Shown: positions 1-8,341, counted from the stretch's first letter. The stretch: DNA of 64,000 nucleotides from Streptomyces zinciresistens K42 (GCF_000225525.1 NZ_AGBF01000004.1:62001-126000), one strand, 5' to 3'. Translations and numbers: made by a program. The notes: generated by a model not told the origin, from the sequence alone.

Positions 1-480
1 CTGGCCAAGCTGGGCTGGGAGTCGATGGCCGACTACAGCTGGACCAGCAGCCAGATGTCGACGTTCTTCGTGGTCACGCTCCTGATCGTCTGGATGTCGA
101 TCCCGTTCGTCGCGATCAACCTCTACGCGGCCACGACCACCATCCCGGCCGAGCTGTACGAGGCCGCGGCGCTGGACGGGGCCGGCGGGTGGAAGAGCTT
201 CACCACGGTGACCCTGCCGTTCCTGCGCCCGTTCCTGTACGCCACGACGTTCCTGGAGATCATCTGGGTCTTCAAGGCGTTCGTGCAGGTCTTCACCATC
301 AACGGCGGCGGTCCCGACCGGCTCACCGAGATCCTGCCCGTCTACGCCTACATCGAGGGCGTCGGCAACCAGCACTACGGCATGGGCGCGGCGATCGCCG
401 TCCTGACCATCCTCATCATGCTCGGCCTGACCGCGTACTACCTCAGGATCGTGCTCAAGCAAGAGGAGGACGAGCTGTGA
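1..480 (+). CDS. dasB: Aminosugar ABC transporter permease DasB (5' end outside window)
   Basis: Membrane permease of a CUT1-type sugar ABC transporter; in Streptomyces the DasABC system imports N-acetylglucosamine and chitobiose. The reading frame is open from base 1, so the N-terminal part is cut off by the window edge and about 159 residues remain. The cytoplasmic EAA loop that contacts the ATPase is visible (ELYEAAALDGAGGWKSF, then LPFLRPFL), flanked by hydrophobic segments. It overlaps the next permease by a GTGA junction, which indicates translational coupling. The identity rests on the gene order permease, permease, GH3 hexosaminidase, opposing nagB, which is the das locus arrangement. 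The family call is secure; the Das name is inferred from context. Confidence 0.88.
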   Translation: MAKLGWESMADYSWTSSQMSTFFVVTLLIVWMSIPFVAINLYAATTTIPAELYEAAALDGAGGWKSFTTVTLPFLRPFLYATTFLEIIWVFKAFVQVFTINGGGPDRLTEILPVYAYIEGVGNQHYGMGAAIAVLTILIMLGLTAYYLRIVLKQEEDEL

Positions 481-1307
481 AGCGCTCGCTCTTCGGCCGC
501 CTGTGGCCCAACGTCACGGCCGTCGTCCTGTTCGCCGGCTTCGTCTTCCCCGTGTACTGGATGTTCTCCACGGCGCTGAAGCCGACCGGCGACATCATCT
601 CCGAGAACCCGGTGTGGTTCCCCACGAACATCACCTTCGAGCACTTCAAGCGCGCCACGAGCGTCGACAACTTCTGGACCTACGTCGGCAACTCGCTCAT
701 CGTCACGCTGTGCGCGGTCGGCCTCTCGCTGATCGTGGCGCTCGCGGGGTCCTTCGCCCTCGCCCGGATGCGGTTCAAGGGGCGGCGCGGCTTCATCATC
801 GGCTTCATGCTGGCCCAGATGGCGCCCTGGGAAGTCATGATCATCGCGATCTACATGATCGTCCGCGACGCGTCGATGCTGAACAGCCTCGTACCGCTGA
901 CGGCCTTCTACATGATGATGATCCTGCCCTTCACCATCCTGACGCTCCGCGGCTTCGTCGCCGCGGTGCCCCGGGAGCTGGAGGAGTCCGCGATGGTCGA
1001 CGGCTGCAGCAGGTCCCAGGCGTTCCGCAAGGTCATCCTGCCGCTGCTCGCCCCCGGGCTGATGTCCACGTCCCTGTTCGGCTTCATCACCGCGTGGAAC
1101 GAGTTCCCGCTGGTCCTGGTACTGAACAAGGAGGCGGAGGCGCAGACCCTGCCCCTGTGGCTGTCCAGCTTCCAGACCGCCTTCGGCAACGACTGGGGCG
1201 CGACGATGGCGGCGTCCTCCCTCTTCGCCGTGCCCATCCTCATCCTCTTCGTCTTCCTGCAACGCAGGGCTGTCAGCGGTCTGACGGCCGGCGCCGTGAA
1301 GGGATAA
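477..1307 (+). CDS. dasC: Aminosugar ABC transporter permease DasC
   Basis: Second permease of the Das GlcNAc/chitobiose importer, 276 aa, the normal length for a CUT1 inner-membrane subunit. The GTG start at 477 overlaps the dasB stop codon and is preceded by an AAGAGGAGGA ribosome site at about 460-470. Six hydrophobic segments are apparent, beginning around residues 12-32. The EAA loop is present as RELEESAMVDGCSR followed by KVILPLLAPGL. The ATPase is not encoded here; in Streptomyces the shared MsiK ATPase usually energises such systems, which is family knowledge and not visible in this window. The gene ends 9 bp before dasD. Confidence 0.9.
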   Translation: MKRSLFGRLWPNVTAVVLFAGFVFPVYWMFSTALKPTGDIISENPVWFPTNITFEHFKRATSVDNFWTYVGNSLIVTLCAVGLSLIVALAGSFALARMRFKGRRGFIIGFMLAQMAPWEVMIIAIYMIVRDASMLNSLVPLTAFYMMMILPFTILTLRGFVAAVPRELEESAMVDGCSRSQAFRKVILPLLAPGLMSTSLFGFITAWNEFPLVLVLNKEAEAQTLPLWLSSFQTAFGNDWGATMAASSLFAVPILILFVFLQRRAVSGLTAGAVKG

Positions 1308-1316
1308 CGCCACCCG

Positions 1317-2795
1317 ATGACGACTTTCGCCAGCGGCACAGACACCCTCACGCGCGACGCGCTGACGGTCCTGCAGCCCGGTTTCACCGGAACCACCGCC
1401 CCCGACTGGCTGCTGCGCCGGCTCGGCGAGGGCCTCGCGTCCGTGGGCCTGTTCGGCCGCAACATCGCCTCGCCCGAGCAACTGGCCGCGCTCACCGCCC
1501 AGTTGCGGGCCGAACGCGACGACGTGCTGGTCGCGATCGACGAGGAGGGCGGCGACGTGACCCGGCTGGAGGTGCGCAACGGCTCCTCCTTCCCCGGCAA
1601 CCACGCCCTCGGCGCGGTGGACGACCCGGAGCTGACCCGGCAGGTGGCCGCCGAGCTGGGCCGCCGCCTGGCGGCCTGCGGGGTGAACCTCAACTGGGCG
1701 CCGTCCGCGGACGTGAACTCCAACCCCGCGAACCCGGTGATCGGCGTCCGCTCCTTCGGCGCCGACACCGCCCTGGTCGCCCGGCACACCGCGGCCTACG
1801 TCACCGGCCTGCAGTCGGCGGGCGTCGCCGCCTGCACCAAGCACTTCCCCGGCCACGGCGACACGGCCGTCGACTCCCACCACGCCCTGCCCCGCATCGA
1901 CGCGGACGCCGCGGTCCTCGCGGAACGCGAACTGGCCCCCTTCCGCGCGGCCATCGCCGCCGGCAGCCGGGCGGTGATGAGCGCGCACATCCTCGTGCCC
2001 GCCCTGGACCCGGACCACCCGGCCACCCTGTCCGGCCCGGTCCTGACCGACCTCCTGCGCGGCGAACTCGGCTACACCGGCCTGATCGTCACCGACGGGA
2101 TGGAGATGCAGGCCATCGCCGCGACCTACGGCATCGAGCGCGGCAGCGTGCTCGCCGTCGCGGCCGGCGCGGACGCGATCTGCGTGGGCGGCGGCCTCGC
2201 CGACGACGAGACGGTACGGCGGCTGCGCGACGCCCTGGTCGGGGCCGTGCGCGCGGGCGAACTGGCCGAGGAGCGGCTCGCCGAGGCGGCCGAACGCGTC
2301 CGCGAACTGGCCCGCTGGACGGCCACGGCGGCCGTCCCCGAGGGCGAGGCCCGGCCCGAGATCGGCCTCGTCGCCGCGCGCCGGGCGCTGCGGGTGACCG
2401 GCGCCGCCTTCACCCCGCTCACCGAGGCGCCCTACGTCGCCGCCTTCACCCCGGTCGCGAACATCGCGGTCGGCGACGAGACCCCGTGGGGCGTCGCGGC
2501 CGAACTGGCCCGGCTGCTCCCCGGCACCGGGACCGGCAGCTTCAGCGGCGAGGACGCGGGCCGGGCCGCGCTCGCTGCGGCGGAGGGGCGGCGGCTGGTG
2601 GCGGTCGTCCGCGACGAGCACCGCCACCCCTGGATGGGGGCGGCGCTGGACGAACTGCTCAAGGCCCGCCCCGACACGGTCGTCGTCGAGATGGGCGTCC
2701 CGCAGGCGCCCGCGAGGGGTGCCCTGCACCTCGCCACCCACGGCGCCGCCCGCGTCTGCGGTCTCGCGGCGGCGGAGGTCATCGCGGGCCGGTAG
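1317..2795 (+). CDS. dasD: Beta-N-acetylhexosaminidase, glycoside hydrolase family 3 (DasD)
   Basis: A 492-aa cytoplasmic GH3 enzyme of the NagZ type that releases N-acetylglucosamine from chito-oligosaccharides or muropeptides. Visible signatures are DEEGG at residues 75-79 (substrate contact), KHFPGHGDT at 175-183 with the general-acid His of DSH at 188, and IVTDGMEM with the predicted nucleophile Asp260. There is no signal peptide, which fits intracellular processing of sugars brought in by DasBC. It starts 9 bp after dasC and is probably cotranscribed. A very strong hairpin follows 2 bp after the stop. Residues from about 350 onward form the small C-terminal extension seen in actinobacterial members. 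Confidence 0.88.
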   Translation: MTTFASGTDTLTRDALTVLQPGFTGTTAPDWLLRRLGEGLASVGLFGRNIASPEQLAALTAQLRAERDDVLVAIDEEGGDVTRLEVRNGSSFPGNHALGAVDDPELTRQVAAELGRRLAACGVNLNWAPSADVNSNPANPVIGVRSFGADTALVARHTAAYVTGLQSAGVAACTKHFPGHGDTAVDSHHALPRIDADAAVLAERELAPFRAAIAAGSRAVMSAHILVPALDPDHPATLSGPVLTDLLRGELGYTGLIVTDGMEMQAIAATYGIERGSVLAVAAGADAICVGGGLADDETVRRLRDALVGAVRAGELAEERLAEAAERVRELARWTATAAVPEGEARPEIGLVAARRALRVTGAAFTPLTEAPYVAAFTPVANIAVGDETPWGVAAELARLLPGTGTGSFSGEDAGRAALAAAEGRRLVAVVRDEHRHPWMGAALDELLKARPDTVVVEMGVPQAPARGALHLATHGAARVCGLAAAEVIAGR

Positions 2796-2797
2796 GA

Positions 2798-2860
2798 CCC
2801 CGCGTACACGGACGGCGCCGGCTCCCCGCGGGGGAGCCGGCGCCGTCCGTGTACGCGGGG
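2798..2860. terminator. Bidirectional terminator hairpin between dasD and nagB
   Basis: A perfect inverted repeat with 30-bp arms (2798-2827 and 2831-2860) around a 3-base loop lies between the convergent ends of dasD (2795) and nagB (2868). It has no T-run, as is common in Streptomyces, and being symmetrical it can act for both strands. Confidence 0.85.
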
Positions 2861-2867
2861 GAGGGCG

Positions 2868-3653
2868 TCAGATCCCCTGCCAGTCCGGCTTGCCCGCGTA
2901 GGTGTGGCGGAAGTAGTCCGCCAGCTTCAGCTCGGAGGCGGCCGCCTCGTCCACGACGACCGTCGCGTGCGGGTGCAGCTGGAGCGCCGACGCCGGGCAC
3001 ACGGCCGCGACCGGTCCCTCCACGGTCGCCGCCACCGCGTCCGCCTTGCCCTCGCCGGTGGCCAGCAGCACCAGGTGCCGGGCCTCCAGGATCGTGCCGA
3101 TGCCCTGGGTGATGACGTGGTGCGGCACCTGCTCGATGTCGCCCCCGAAGAAGCGTGCGTTGTCGACGCGGGTCTGCTCGGTCAGGGTCTTGATCCGGGT
3201 GCGCGACGCCAGCGAGGAGCACGGCTCGTTGAAGCCGATGTGCCCGTCCGTGCCGATGCCCAGCAACTGCAGGTCGACGCCGCCGGACCGGGCCAGTTCC
3301 GCGTCGTACGCCTCGCACGCCTTCTGGACGTCCTCGGCGGTGCCGTCGGGGCCCATGAAGGCGTCCATCGTGATCCCCAGCGGCTCCAGCACCTCGCGGC
3401 GCAGCACCGACCGGTAGGACTCCGGGTGTTCGGCCGGCAGCCCCACGTACTCGTCGAGCTGGGCGATCCGCGCCCGCGAGGCGTCCACGGCGCCGGAGCG
3501 CACCCGGGCCGCCAGCGCCTCGTAGACCGGCAGGGGGGTCGACCCGGTGGCCACGCCGAGCACGGCGTCGGGCTTGCGTCCGAGCAGCCGGGCCATGGCC
3601 TCGGCTATCAGTTCGCCGCCCGCCTTGGCGTCCGGAACGATGACAACTTCCAC
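2868..3653 (-). CDS. nagB: Glucosamine-6-phosphate deaminase NagB
   Basis: Converts glucosamine-6-phosphate to fructose-6-phosphate and ammonia, the entry of aminosugars into glycolysis. Starting at the GTG at 3653 gives 261 aa beginning MEVVIVPDAK, the usual NagB length; upstream in-frame codons would add a non-conserved tail. The phosphate loop ATGSTP is at 36-41, LDEYVGL with Asp67 at 66-72, and GTDGHIGFNEP with catalytic Asp136, His138 and Glu143 at 134-144. The gene faces the das genes and carries a DasR-like operator 51-66 bp upstream of the start. GlcN-6-P is the known effector of DasR, so product depletion and transport would be co-regulated. Confidence 0.95.
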   Translation of the reverse strand: MEVVIVPDAKAGGELIAEAMARLLGRKPDAVLGVATGSTPLPVYEALAARVRSGAVDASRARIAQLDEYVGLPAEHPESYRSVLRREVLEPLGITMDAFMGPDGTAEDVQKACEAYDAELARSGGVDLQLLGIGTDGHIGFNEPCSSLASRTRIKTLTEQTRVDNARFFGGDIEQVPHHVITQGIGTILEARHLVLLATGEGKADAVAATVEGPVAAVCPASALQLHPHATVVVDEAAASELKLADYFRHTYAGKPDWQGI

Positions 3654-3703
3654 GCTGGGCCTGCCGATCTGAAGAGGGACTCGAAGGGCACCCTGAAGGG
3701 GCA

Positions 3704-3719
3704 TGTGGTTTAGACCAAT
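3704..3719. promoter_or_regulatory. dre-like DasR operator upstream of nagB
   Basis: Read on the minus strand the site is ATTGGTCTAAACCACA, matching 12 of 16 positions of the DasR consensus ACTGGTCTAGACCAGT, including both TGGT and ACCA half-sites. It lies 51-66 bp upstream of the nagB start, a normal repressor position. Confidence 0.75.
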
Positions 3720-4477
3720 CTAACAGAGCGTGGCCTCCCGGCCCAGGTGAACGGCGGCCCGTGCGCACCCCGCGTCGTCCCGCTCGGGGGCGCGATCGTG
3801 ACCGTCCTCCGCCGCGGCGCGGACGCCGGGCGCACGCGAGCAGGGAGGGGCGCCAAGACGACCGCGACCCCGTGTCCGCCCGCCCCCCCCGCGCCCCCCC
3901 CGCGACCTGGCCGCGGCACGGCCCGGGAGATCGCGATCGCCCGGGGCCGGGACCCGGACGCCCCGCGGGCCCCGGCGACGATGACGGAGACCGGCCGACT
4001 CCGGGCGGCGGGCGGGCCGTCGGCGCCCCGGGGAGATTGCCGCGGCCGACCGGCCCCGCACAGGAACCCACACGCGTTAGGCTGCGTGGTGTACGCGTGG
4101 GCGGTCCGCCGGGCCCGGGTCCGCCGGAGGCCCGCGCGAAAGCATCAACAACAAACAGGCTCCCACGCATGGACACGCCCGAGTGGTCTAGTCCACAATG
4201 CGGAGGGAGTGCGTAGCACGAGAACGCACCGACTTCCGTCTTCCCCGCACAGGAAGGCGGACCGAGGAACCGGAGCTCTCTGCCCTGACTGCCCCGGCTC
4301 CTCATCCTTCGGCCGGCCGGGACCGCACACCCGACGGCCGATGTTGCTCCGGGCTGCGGTGCCGGGAGGGTTGAGGGTCCCTCCCAGGCGCCGCGGCCCG
4401 CGGGTGTCTCCGGGGCCGGTCCGCGTCCCGGCCTCCGGTCTCGGGCCCCGTCCGCCACCCCGGGTACGCTCGGCCCC
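3720..4477. other. Gene-free spacer between nagB and the sensor kinase
   Basis: About 760 bp of divergent intergenic DNA. Open frames here translate to Pro/Arg/Ala-rich sequence without recognisable domains, so I call no gene. It contains homopolymeric C runs around 3880-3902 and a second DasR-like operator at 4182-4197. A TAGGCT hexamer at 4078-4083 could be a -10 element but lacks a well-spaced -35. Confidence 0.6.
4182..4197. promoter_or_regulatory. Second dre-like DasR operator
   Basis: AGTGGTCTAGTCCACA matches 12 of 16 positions of the DasR consensus and keeps the TGGTCTAG core. It lies about 280 bp upstream of the PdtaS-like kinase and 530 bp from nagB, so its target is unclear. The local DNA is less GC-rich than its surroundings, as expected in a promoter region. 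Confidence 0.5.
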
Positions 4478-5953
4478 GTGCCCTCCATGAACGAACTCGT
4501 ACGCCAGCACACGGCCCTCGACGACTCCGACCTCGAGTGGCTCCACCTGCTGGTCTCGGAGTGGCAGCTGCTCTCCGACCTCTCCTTCGCCGACCTGGTG
4601 CTGTGGGTCCCCACCAGCGACGGCACCCGCTATGTCTCGGTGGCGCAGATGCGGCCCAACACCGGCCCCACCTCCTACCAGGACGACATGGTCGGCCATC
4701 TCGTCCCGCGGGGCCGCCGTCCGATGCTGGACGCCGCGCTCGACGAGGGCCGCATCGTGCGCGAGGGCGACCCCGAGTGGCGCGAGGAGGTCCCCGTCCG
4801 CGTCGAGTCGATCCCGGTGCGCCGGGAGGGGCGGGTGCTGGGCGTGATCGCCCGCAACACCAACCTGCTGACCGTGCGCACCCCGAGCCGGCTGGAGCTG
4901 ACGTACCTCCAGAGCGCCTCCGACCTCGCCCAGATGATCGCCGCCGGCGCGTTCCCGTTCGCCAACCAGCAGGTCGACATGGACGCCTCGCCCCGGGTCG
5001 GCGACGGGCTGATCCGCGTCGACGCCGACGGCCTCGTCCAGTACGCCTCCCCGAACGCGCTCTCCGCCTACCACCGGCTCGGCCTCGCCGCCGACCTCGT
5101 CGGCCACCACCTGGGCCACACCACCGCCGAACTGGCCCCGGCCCAGGGCCCGGTGGACGAGGCCCTCGCCAAGGTCGCGAGCGGGTGGGCGCCGCGCGAG
5201 TTCGAGATCGAGTCCGACGACGGCGTCATCCAGTTCCGGGCGATCCCGCTCAAGCCCAAGGGCATCCGGATCGGTTCGCTGGTGCTGCTGCGGGACGTCA
5301 CCGAACTGCGCCGCCGCGAGCGCGAACTGATCACCAAGGACGCCACCATCCGGGAGATCCACCACCGGGTGAAGAACAACCTCCAGACCGTGGCCGCCCT
5401 GCTGCGGCTCCAGGCCCGGCGCATCGAGTCCGACCGCGGCCGCGAGGCCCTGGAGGAGGCGGTGCGGCGCGTCGGCTCCATCGCCATCGTGCACGAGACG
5501 CTGTCTCAGAACCTGGACGAGCGCGTGGAGTTCGACGACATCGCCGACCGGGTGCTGGCCATGGTCGCCGAGATCTCACCCGGCAAGGTGACCGGCCGGC
5601 GCACCGGCCGCTTCGGCATCCTGGACGCCGAGGTCGCCACCCCGCTGTCGATGGTGCTCACCGAGATCCTCCAGAACGCCCTGGAGCACGGCTTCCGCGA
5701 CGGCGACACCGGCACGGTCGAGGTCTCGGCCGTGCGCGGGGGCACGACCAAGCAGGCCCGCCTGCTGGTCACCGTCCAGGACGACGGCGTCGGCCTGCCC
5801 GAGGGGTTCGACCCGCACACCGCCGGCAACCTGGGCCTGCAGATCGTCCGCACGCTCGTGGAGGGCGAACTGGGCGGCACCTTCGACATGGTCCCTGCGC
5901 CCGAGCGGGGAACCCGGGTGATCCTGGACATCCCGGTGCGGCCGCACAAGTAG
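4478..5953 (+). CDS. pdtaS: PdtaS-like cytoplasmic sensor histidine kinase
   Basis: A soluble histidine kinase of 491 aa with no membrane segment. Residues 1-160 form the GAF-like N-terminal sensor domain of the PdtaS family, about 175-280 a PAS domain, and about 285-360 a HisKA_2 box with IREIHHRVKNNLQTV (phospho-acceptor His295/296). The ATPase domain follows, with the N box around Asn400 and DDGVGLPEGF near 437. In Mycobacterium, PdtaS lies beside whiB1 and signals to the ANTAR regulator PdtaR; here it lies beside wblE, the whiB1 counterpart, so orthology is likely. No response regulator is adjacent. The GTG at 4478 is used; the in-frame ATG at 4487 is an alternative. Confidence 0.85.
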   Translation: MPSMNELVRQHTALDDSDLEWLHLLVSEWQLLSDLSFADLVLWVPTSDGTRYVSVAQMRPNTGPTSYQDDMVGHLVPRGRRPMLDAALDEGRIVREGDPEWREEVPVRVESIPVRREGRVLGVIARNTNLLTVRTPSRLELTYLQSASDLAQMIAAGAFPFANQQVDMDASPRVGDGLIRVDADGLVQYASPNALSAYHRLGLAADLVGHHLGHTTAELAPAQGPVDEALAKVASGWAPREFEIESDDGVIQFRAIPLKPKGIRIGSLVLLRDVTELRRRERELITKDATIREIHHRVKNNLQTVAALLRLQARRIESDRGREALEEAVRRVGSIAIVHETLSQNLDERVEFDDIADRVLAMVAEISPGKVTGRRTGRFGILDAEVATPLSMVLTEILQNALEHGFRDGDTGTVEVSAVRGGTTKQARLLVTVQDDGVGLPEGFDPHTAGNLGLQIVRTLVEGELGGTFDMVPAPERGTRVILDIPVRPHK

Positions 5954-6001
5954 CGGCGCCCGGCGGGCAGTCGGCCCCCCCCCGCGCCGGGTCCGCGCAC
6001 G

Positions 6002-6039
6002 GTGAAGAGCCCCGGACCGCGCGGTCCGGGGCTCTTCAC
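6002..6039. terminator. Terminator palindrome downstream of pdtaS
   Basis: A perfect 38-bp palindrome (19-bp arms meeting without spacer) starts 49 bp after the kinase stop and lies between convergent genes. It forms a GC-rich stem suitable for termination in both directions. Confidence 0.75.
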
Positions 6040-6157
6040 TCAGTGCTGCGCTCTTGCTAGGTGCACCGTGGGTACTGCGCGCTGCGGCTCGGGGGCGGGA
6101 GATGCGTACGCGGTGTACGCGCCGCCAAGCTCAGGCTGTTCTGGCGGGGTGCGTGTG

Positions 6158-6415
6158 TCAGGCGGTGGCCTGACGGGCCCGGTTGCGAGCGGCGCGGCGC
6201 TTCATGGCGCGGCGCTCGTCCTCGCTGAGACCACCCCAGACGCCGGAGTCCTGACCGGACTCGAGCGCCCACTGCAGGCACTGCTCGATCACCGGGCAGC
6301 GGCGGCAGACGGCCTTGGCTTCCTCGATCTGCAGCAGCGCAGGACCGGTGTTGCCGATGGGGAAGAAGAGCTCGGGGTCTTCCTCGCGGCAAACGGCGTT
6401 GTGACGCCAGTCCAT
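6158..6415 (-). CDS. wblE: WhiB-family iron-sulfur regulator WblE
   Basis: An 85-aa WhiB-like protein. The four cysteines that ligate the [4Fe-4S] cluster are at 9, 37, 40 and 46, the GVWGG turn at 58-62, and a basic DNA-binding tail follows (KRRAARNRAR). Length and sequence fit WblE, the orthologue of mycobacterial WhiB1, which binds region 4 of the principal sigma factor and is sensitive to NO and O2. The start is preceded by AGGAGAGGTAG. A long upstream region with a LacI-like palindrome suggests its own promoter. Its place next to a PdtaS-like kinase is conserved in Actinobacteria. Confidence 0.95.
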   Translation of the reverse strand: MDWRHNAVCREEDPELFFPIGNTGPALLQIEEAKAVCRRCPVIEQCLQWALESGQDSGVWGGLSEDERRAMKRRAARNRARQATA

Positions 6416-6733
6416 GTCTGCTACCTCTCCTAGGTATTACGTGCTGATTGCTTGTGAATGTGAACGCTTTCACGAATCCCTCAACAAGTGAAGGGCCGAC
6501 CGCCAGGTTCCCTGGCGAGGTCCTGTGTTGTGAGAGGGGTTCCGGTGATCAGTGGAGGCCGGTCTTGCGGGCCGTCCCGATCGCCACGTAGAGACTCGCA
6601 AACCTCAGCGGCGGATACAACCCCTTCCGGAAAGTTTTTTTTGATTCCTCGGTGTCGACTAGGTCACAGCCGTACTTCCATGGGGTGGATGCTGGCCTAA
6701 ACGTTCGAGTGAAAGGACTTTAGCCCGTTCCGC
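6416..6733. other. wblE promoter region
   Basis: A 318-bp spacer between two genes both read on the minus strand. It holds the wblE leader, a LacI-type palindrome at 6460-6473 and an AT-rich stretch with eight T residues around 6635. No coding sequence is evident. Confidence 0.55.
6460..6473. promoter_or_regulatory. LacI-family-like palindrome upstream of wblE
   Basis: GTGAACGCTTTCAC is a near-perfect dyad (12 of 14 positions) with the central CG typical of LacI/CcpA-type operators. It lies 45-58 bp before the wblE start codon. No regulator is encoded nearby, so the assignment is by motif shape only. Confidence 0.35.
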
Positions 6734-7702
6734 TCACACAATCACACGCAGTGCCCGGCGTACGCCTGTGAACGTCACGCTCGTACGCAGTCCGAGGTGG
6801 TCGCCGTCCATCTGAAGGGGCAGAGGGACCTTCGAATGCAAGGTGAAGCGGTCAAGGTCGTGCAGCGTGACCGCGTGCTTTCCCCGGGCCCCGCGCTCGG
6901 GGGACGAAGTGAGCAACTGGGTCGCATACCGGGCAACCGCGACCGTGGACATCCGGCTGAGGCCGAGCACGTCCAGGCCCCGGTCGAACGACGCCTTAGG
7001 CGCCGCGTACACCGGGCGATTGCCCAGATACGTCCACGGAGCGGTATTGCAGACTATGGACAGCACCAAATCGGTCACCGGGTCCTCGCCCGGCCGCTCC
7101 AGCGTGATCGTGCCGTGCCGGCGATGGGGTTCCTGAAGGAACTGACGTATCACCTGGCGCAGATAAAGAGCGTGCGTGGATTTCTTGCCGCGCTCGCGCT
7201 GCTGCTCGACGCGCCCCACCACCCCCGCGTCGAAGCCGAGCCCGGCGCAGAAGGTGAACCACCGCGACGGCACCCCTTCGTCCTCGGTGCCCGGGGTGCC
7301 CGCCGCCAGGCCCATGCCGACCGTGCGCTCACTGCCCTCGCGCAGGGCGTCGAGCAGGGCTCCGGTCGCCTCCACCGCGTGGTTGGGCAGGCCCAGGGCG
7401 CGGGCGAAGACGTTCGTGGAACCGCCCGGGACCACCGCGAGGCGGGGCAGGCGGTCGGGGTCGGGGCCGTGGTGCAGCAGGCCGTTGACGACCTCGTTCA
7501 CCGTGCCGTCGCCGCCGAGGGCGACCACCAGGTCGACGTCGTGGCTCTCCGCCGCCTGCCGGCCCAGGTCGCGTGCGTGGCCGCGGTACTCGGTGGTGAC
7601 CGCGTCGAGCTTCATCTCGCTGGCGAGCGCGTGGATGAGGACGTCGCGCGTACGTGCGCTTGTGGTGGTTGCCGCCGGATTGACCACGAGGAGTGCACGC
7701 AT
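6734..7702 (-). CDS. Diacylglycerol/lipid kinase family protein (YegS-like)
   Basis: A 322-aa soluble lipid kinase of the DAGK_cat family that would phosphorylate a diacylglycerol-like lipid. The nucleotide motif GGDGT is at 63-67 followed by VNEVVNG, and PGGSTNVFARALG lies near 90-105. The start ATG at 7702 gives MRALLVVNPAA, the usual N-terminus, whereas the longer open frame adds non-conserved sequence. It follows wblE on the same strand with a 318-bp gap and probably has its own promoter. The exact lipid substrate cannot be read from sequence. Confidence 0.85.
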   Translation of the reverse strand: MRALLVVNPAATTTSARTRDVLIHALASEMKLDAVTTEYRGHARDLGRQAAESHDVDLVVALGGDGTVNEVVNGLLHHGPDPDRLPRLAVVPGGSTNVFARALGLPNHAVEATGALLDALREGSERTVGMGLAAGTPGTEDEGVPSRWFTFCAGLGFDAGVVGRVEQQRERGKKSTHALYLRQVIRQFLQEPHRRHGTITLERPGEDPVTDLVLSIVCNTAPWTYLGNRPVYAAPKASFDRGLDVLGLSRMSTVAVARYATQLLTSSPERGARGKHAVTLHDLDRFTLHSKVPLPLQMDGDHLGLRTSVTFTGVRRALRVIV

Positions 7703-7873
7703 GACTGGCAGCGTACCTACCGGGGGGTACCGGGCACAGGCCGAGGTGGGGATCCGGTAAGAGATCACGCGTGAGGCTCGCCACGGGCCGCGCACCAGGC
7801 GGCTCCCGGTGCTGCGACCGGCGAGGGGGCCTCGGCTGCGGGCGGTGGAAGGGGGGAGGGCTACCCTTCAGGG

Positions 7874-8317
7874 GTGACCAAGGAGCAGACCCCCACCACC
7901 CCGGAAGCCGCCGACCCGCGCCCGCGGCGGCTGACCCACGCGGCGGCCCTCACCGCACTGGAAGGGCTGGCGCTCACGATCGGCGGCCTCTGGGTGGTCG
8001 TGCTCGGGTTCGTCGGACAGCCGACCGACCGGCGCCAGGCGGTCACCCTCGGCGTGACGCTCGTCGTGCTCGCCCTGCTGCCGCTGCTCGCCGCCCGGGG
8101 GCTGCTCGCCCAGCGGTCCTGGAGCCGGGGGCCGGCCGTCATCACCCAGATCCTGGCGCTGCCGATGGCCTACGGCCTGCTCCGGGCCGACAGCATCGCG
8201 ATTCCGGCCGGCATCGCCATCGCCGTGACGGCCGTCTGGGCGCTGGTGCTGCTGATCAACCCGGAGACCACGCGGGCCCTCGGCATCCGGGGACCCGGCG
8301 CCGCGCAGGACCGGTGA
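7874..8317 (+). CDS. Small integral membrane protein, function unknown
   Basis: A 147-aa protein with a Pro/Thr-rich cytoplasmic N-terminus (residues 1-22) and four predicted transmembrane helices in two hairpins (about 27-50, 58-78, 86-105, 110-130). No catalytic motif is seen. The GTG at 7874 is the most likely start. It converges on sigH with a 24-bp gap. I do not recognise a function; it is a conserved Streptomyces type of hypothetical membrane protein. Confidence 0.7.
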   Translation: MTKEQTPTTPEAADPRPRRLTHAAALTALEGLALTIGGLWVVVLGFVGQPTDRRQAVTLGVTLVVLALLPLLAARGLLAQRSWSRGPAVITQILALPMAYGLLRADSIAIPAGIAIAVTAVWALVLLINPETTRALGIRGPGAAQDR

Positions 8318-8341
8318 CCCGCGGCGGCTCCCGGCGAGCCG

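Noticed and set aside
438-2741. Very long minus-strand open frame opposite the das genes
   Set aside because: Shadow of dasC and dasD: Gly/Arg/Asp/His-rich translation with no domain, a known effect of high GC3 coding DNA.
4078-4083. TAGGCT as a promoter -10 element
   Set aside because: The nearest TTGCCG is 35 bp upstream, too far for a sigma-70-type promoter.
3747-4490. Plus-strand frames in the nagB-pdtaS spacer as a gene
   Set aside because: No ribosome site, Pro/Arg/Ala-rich translation, runs of C, and an operator-like site in its middle.
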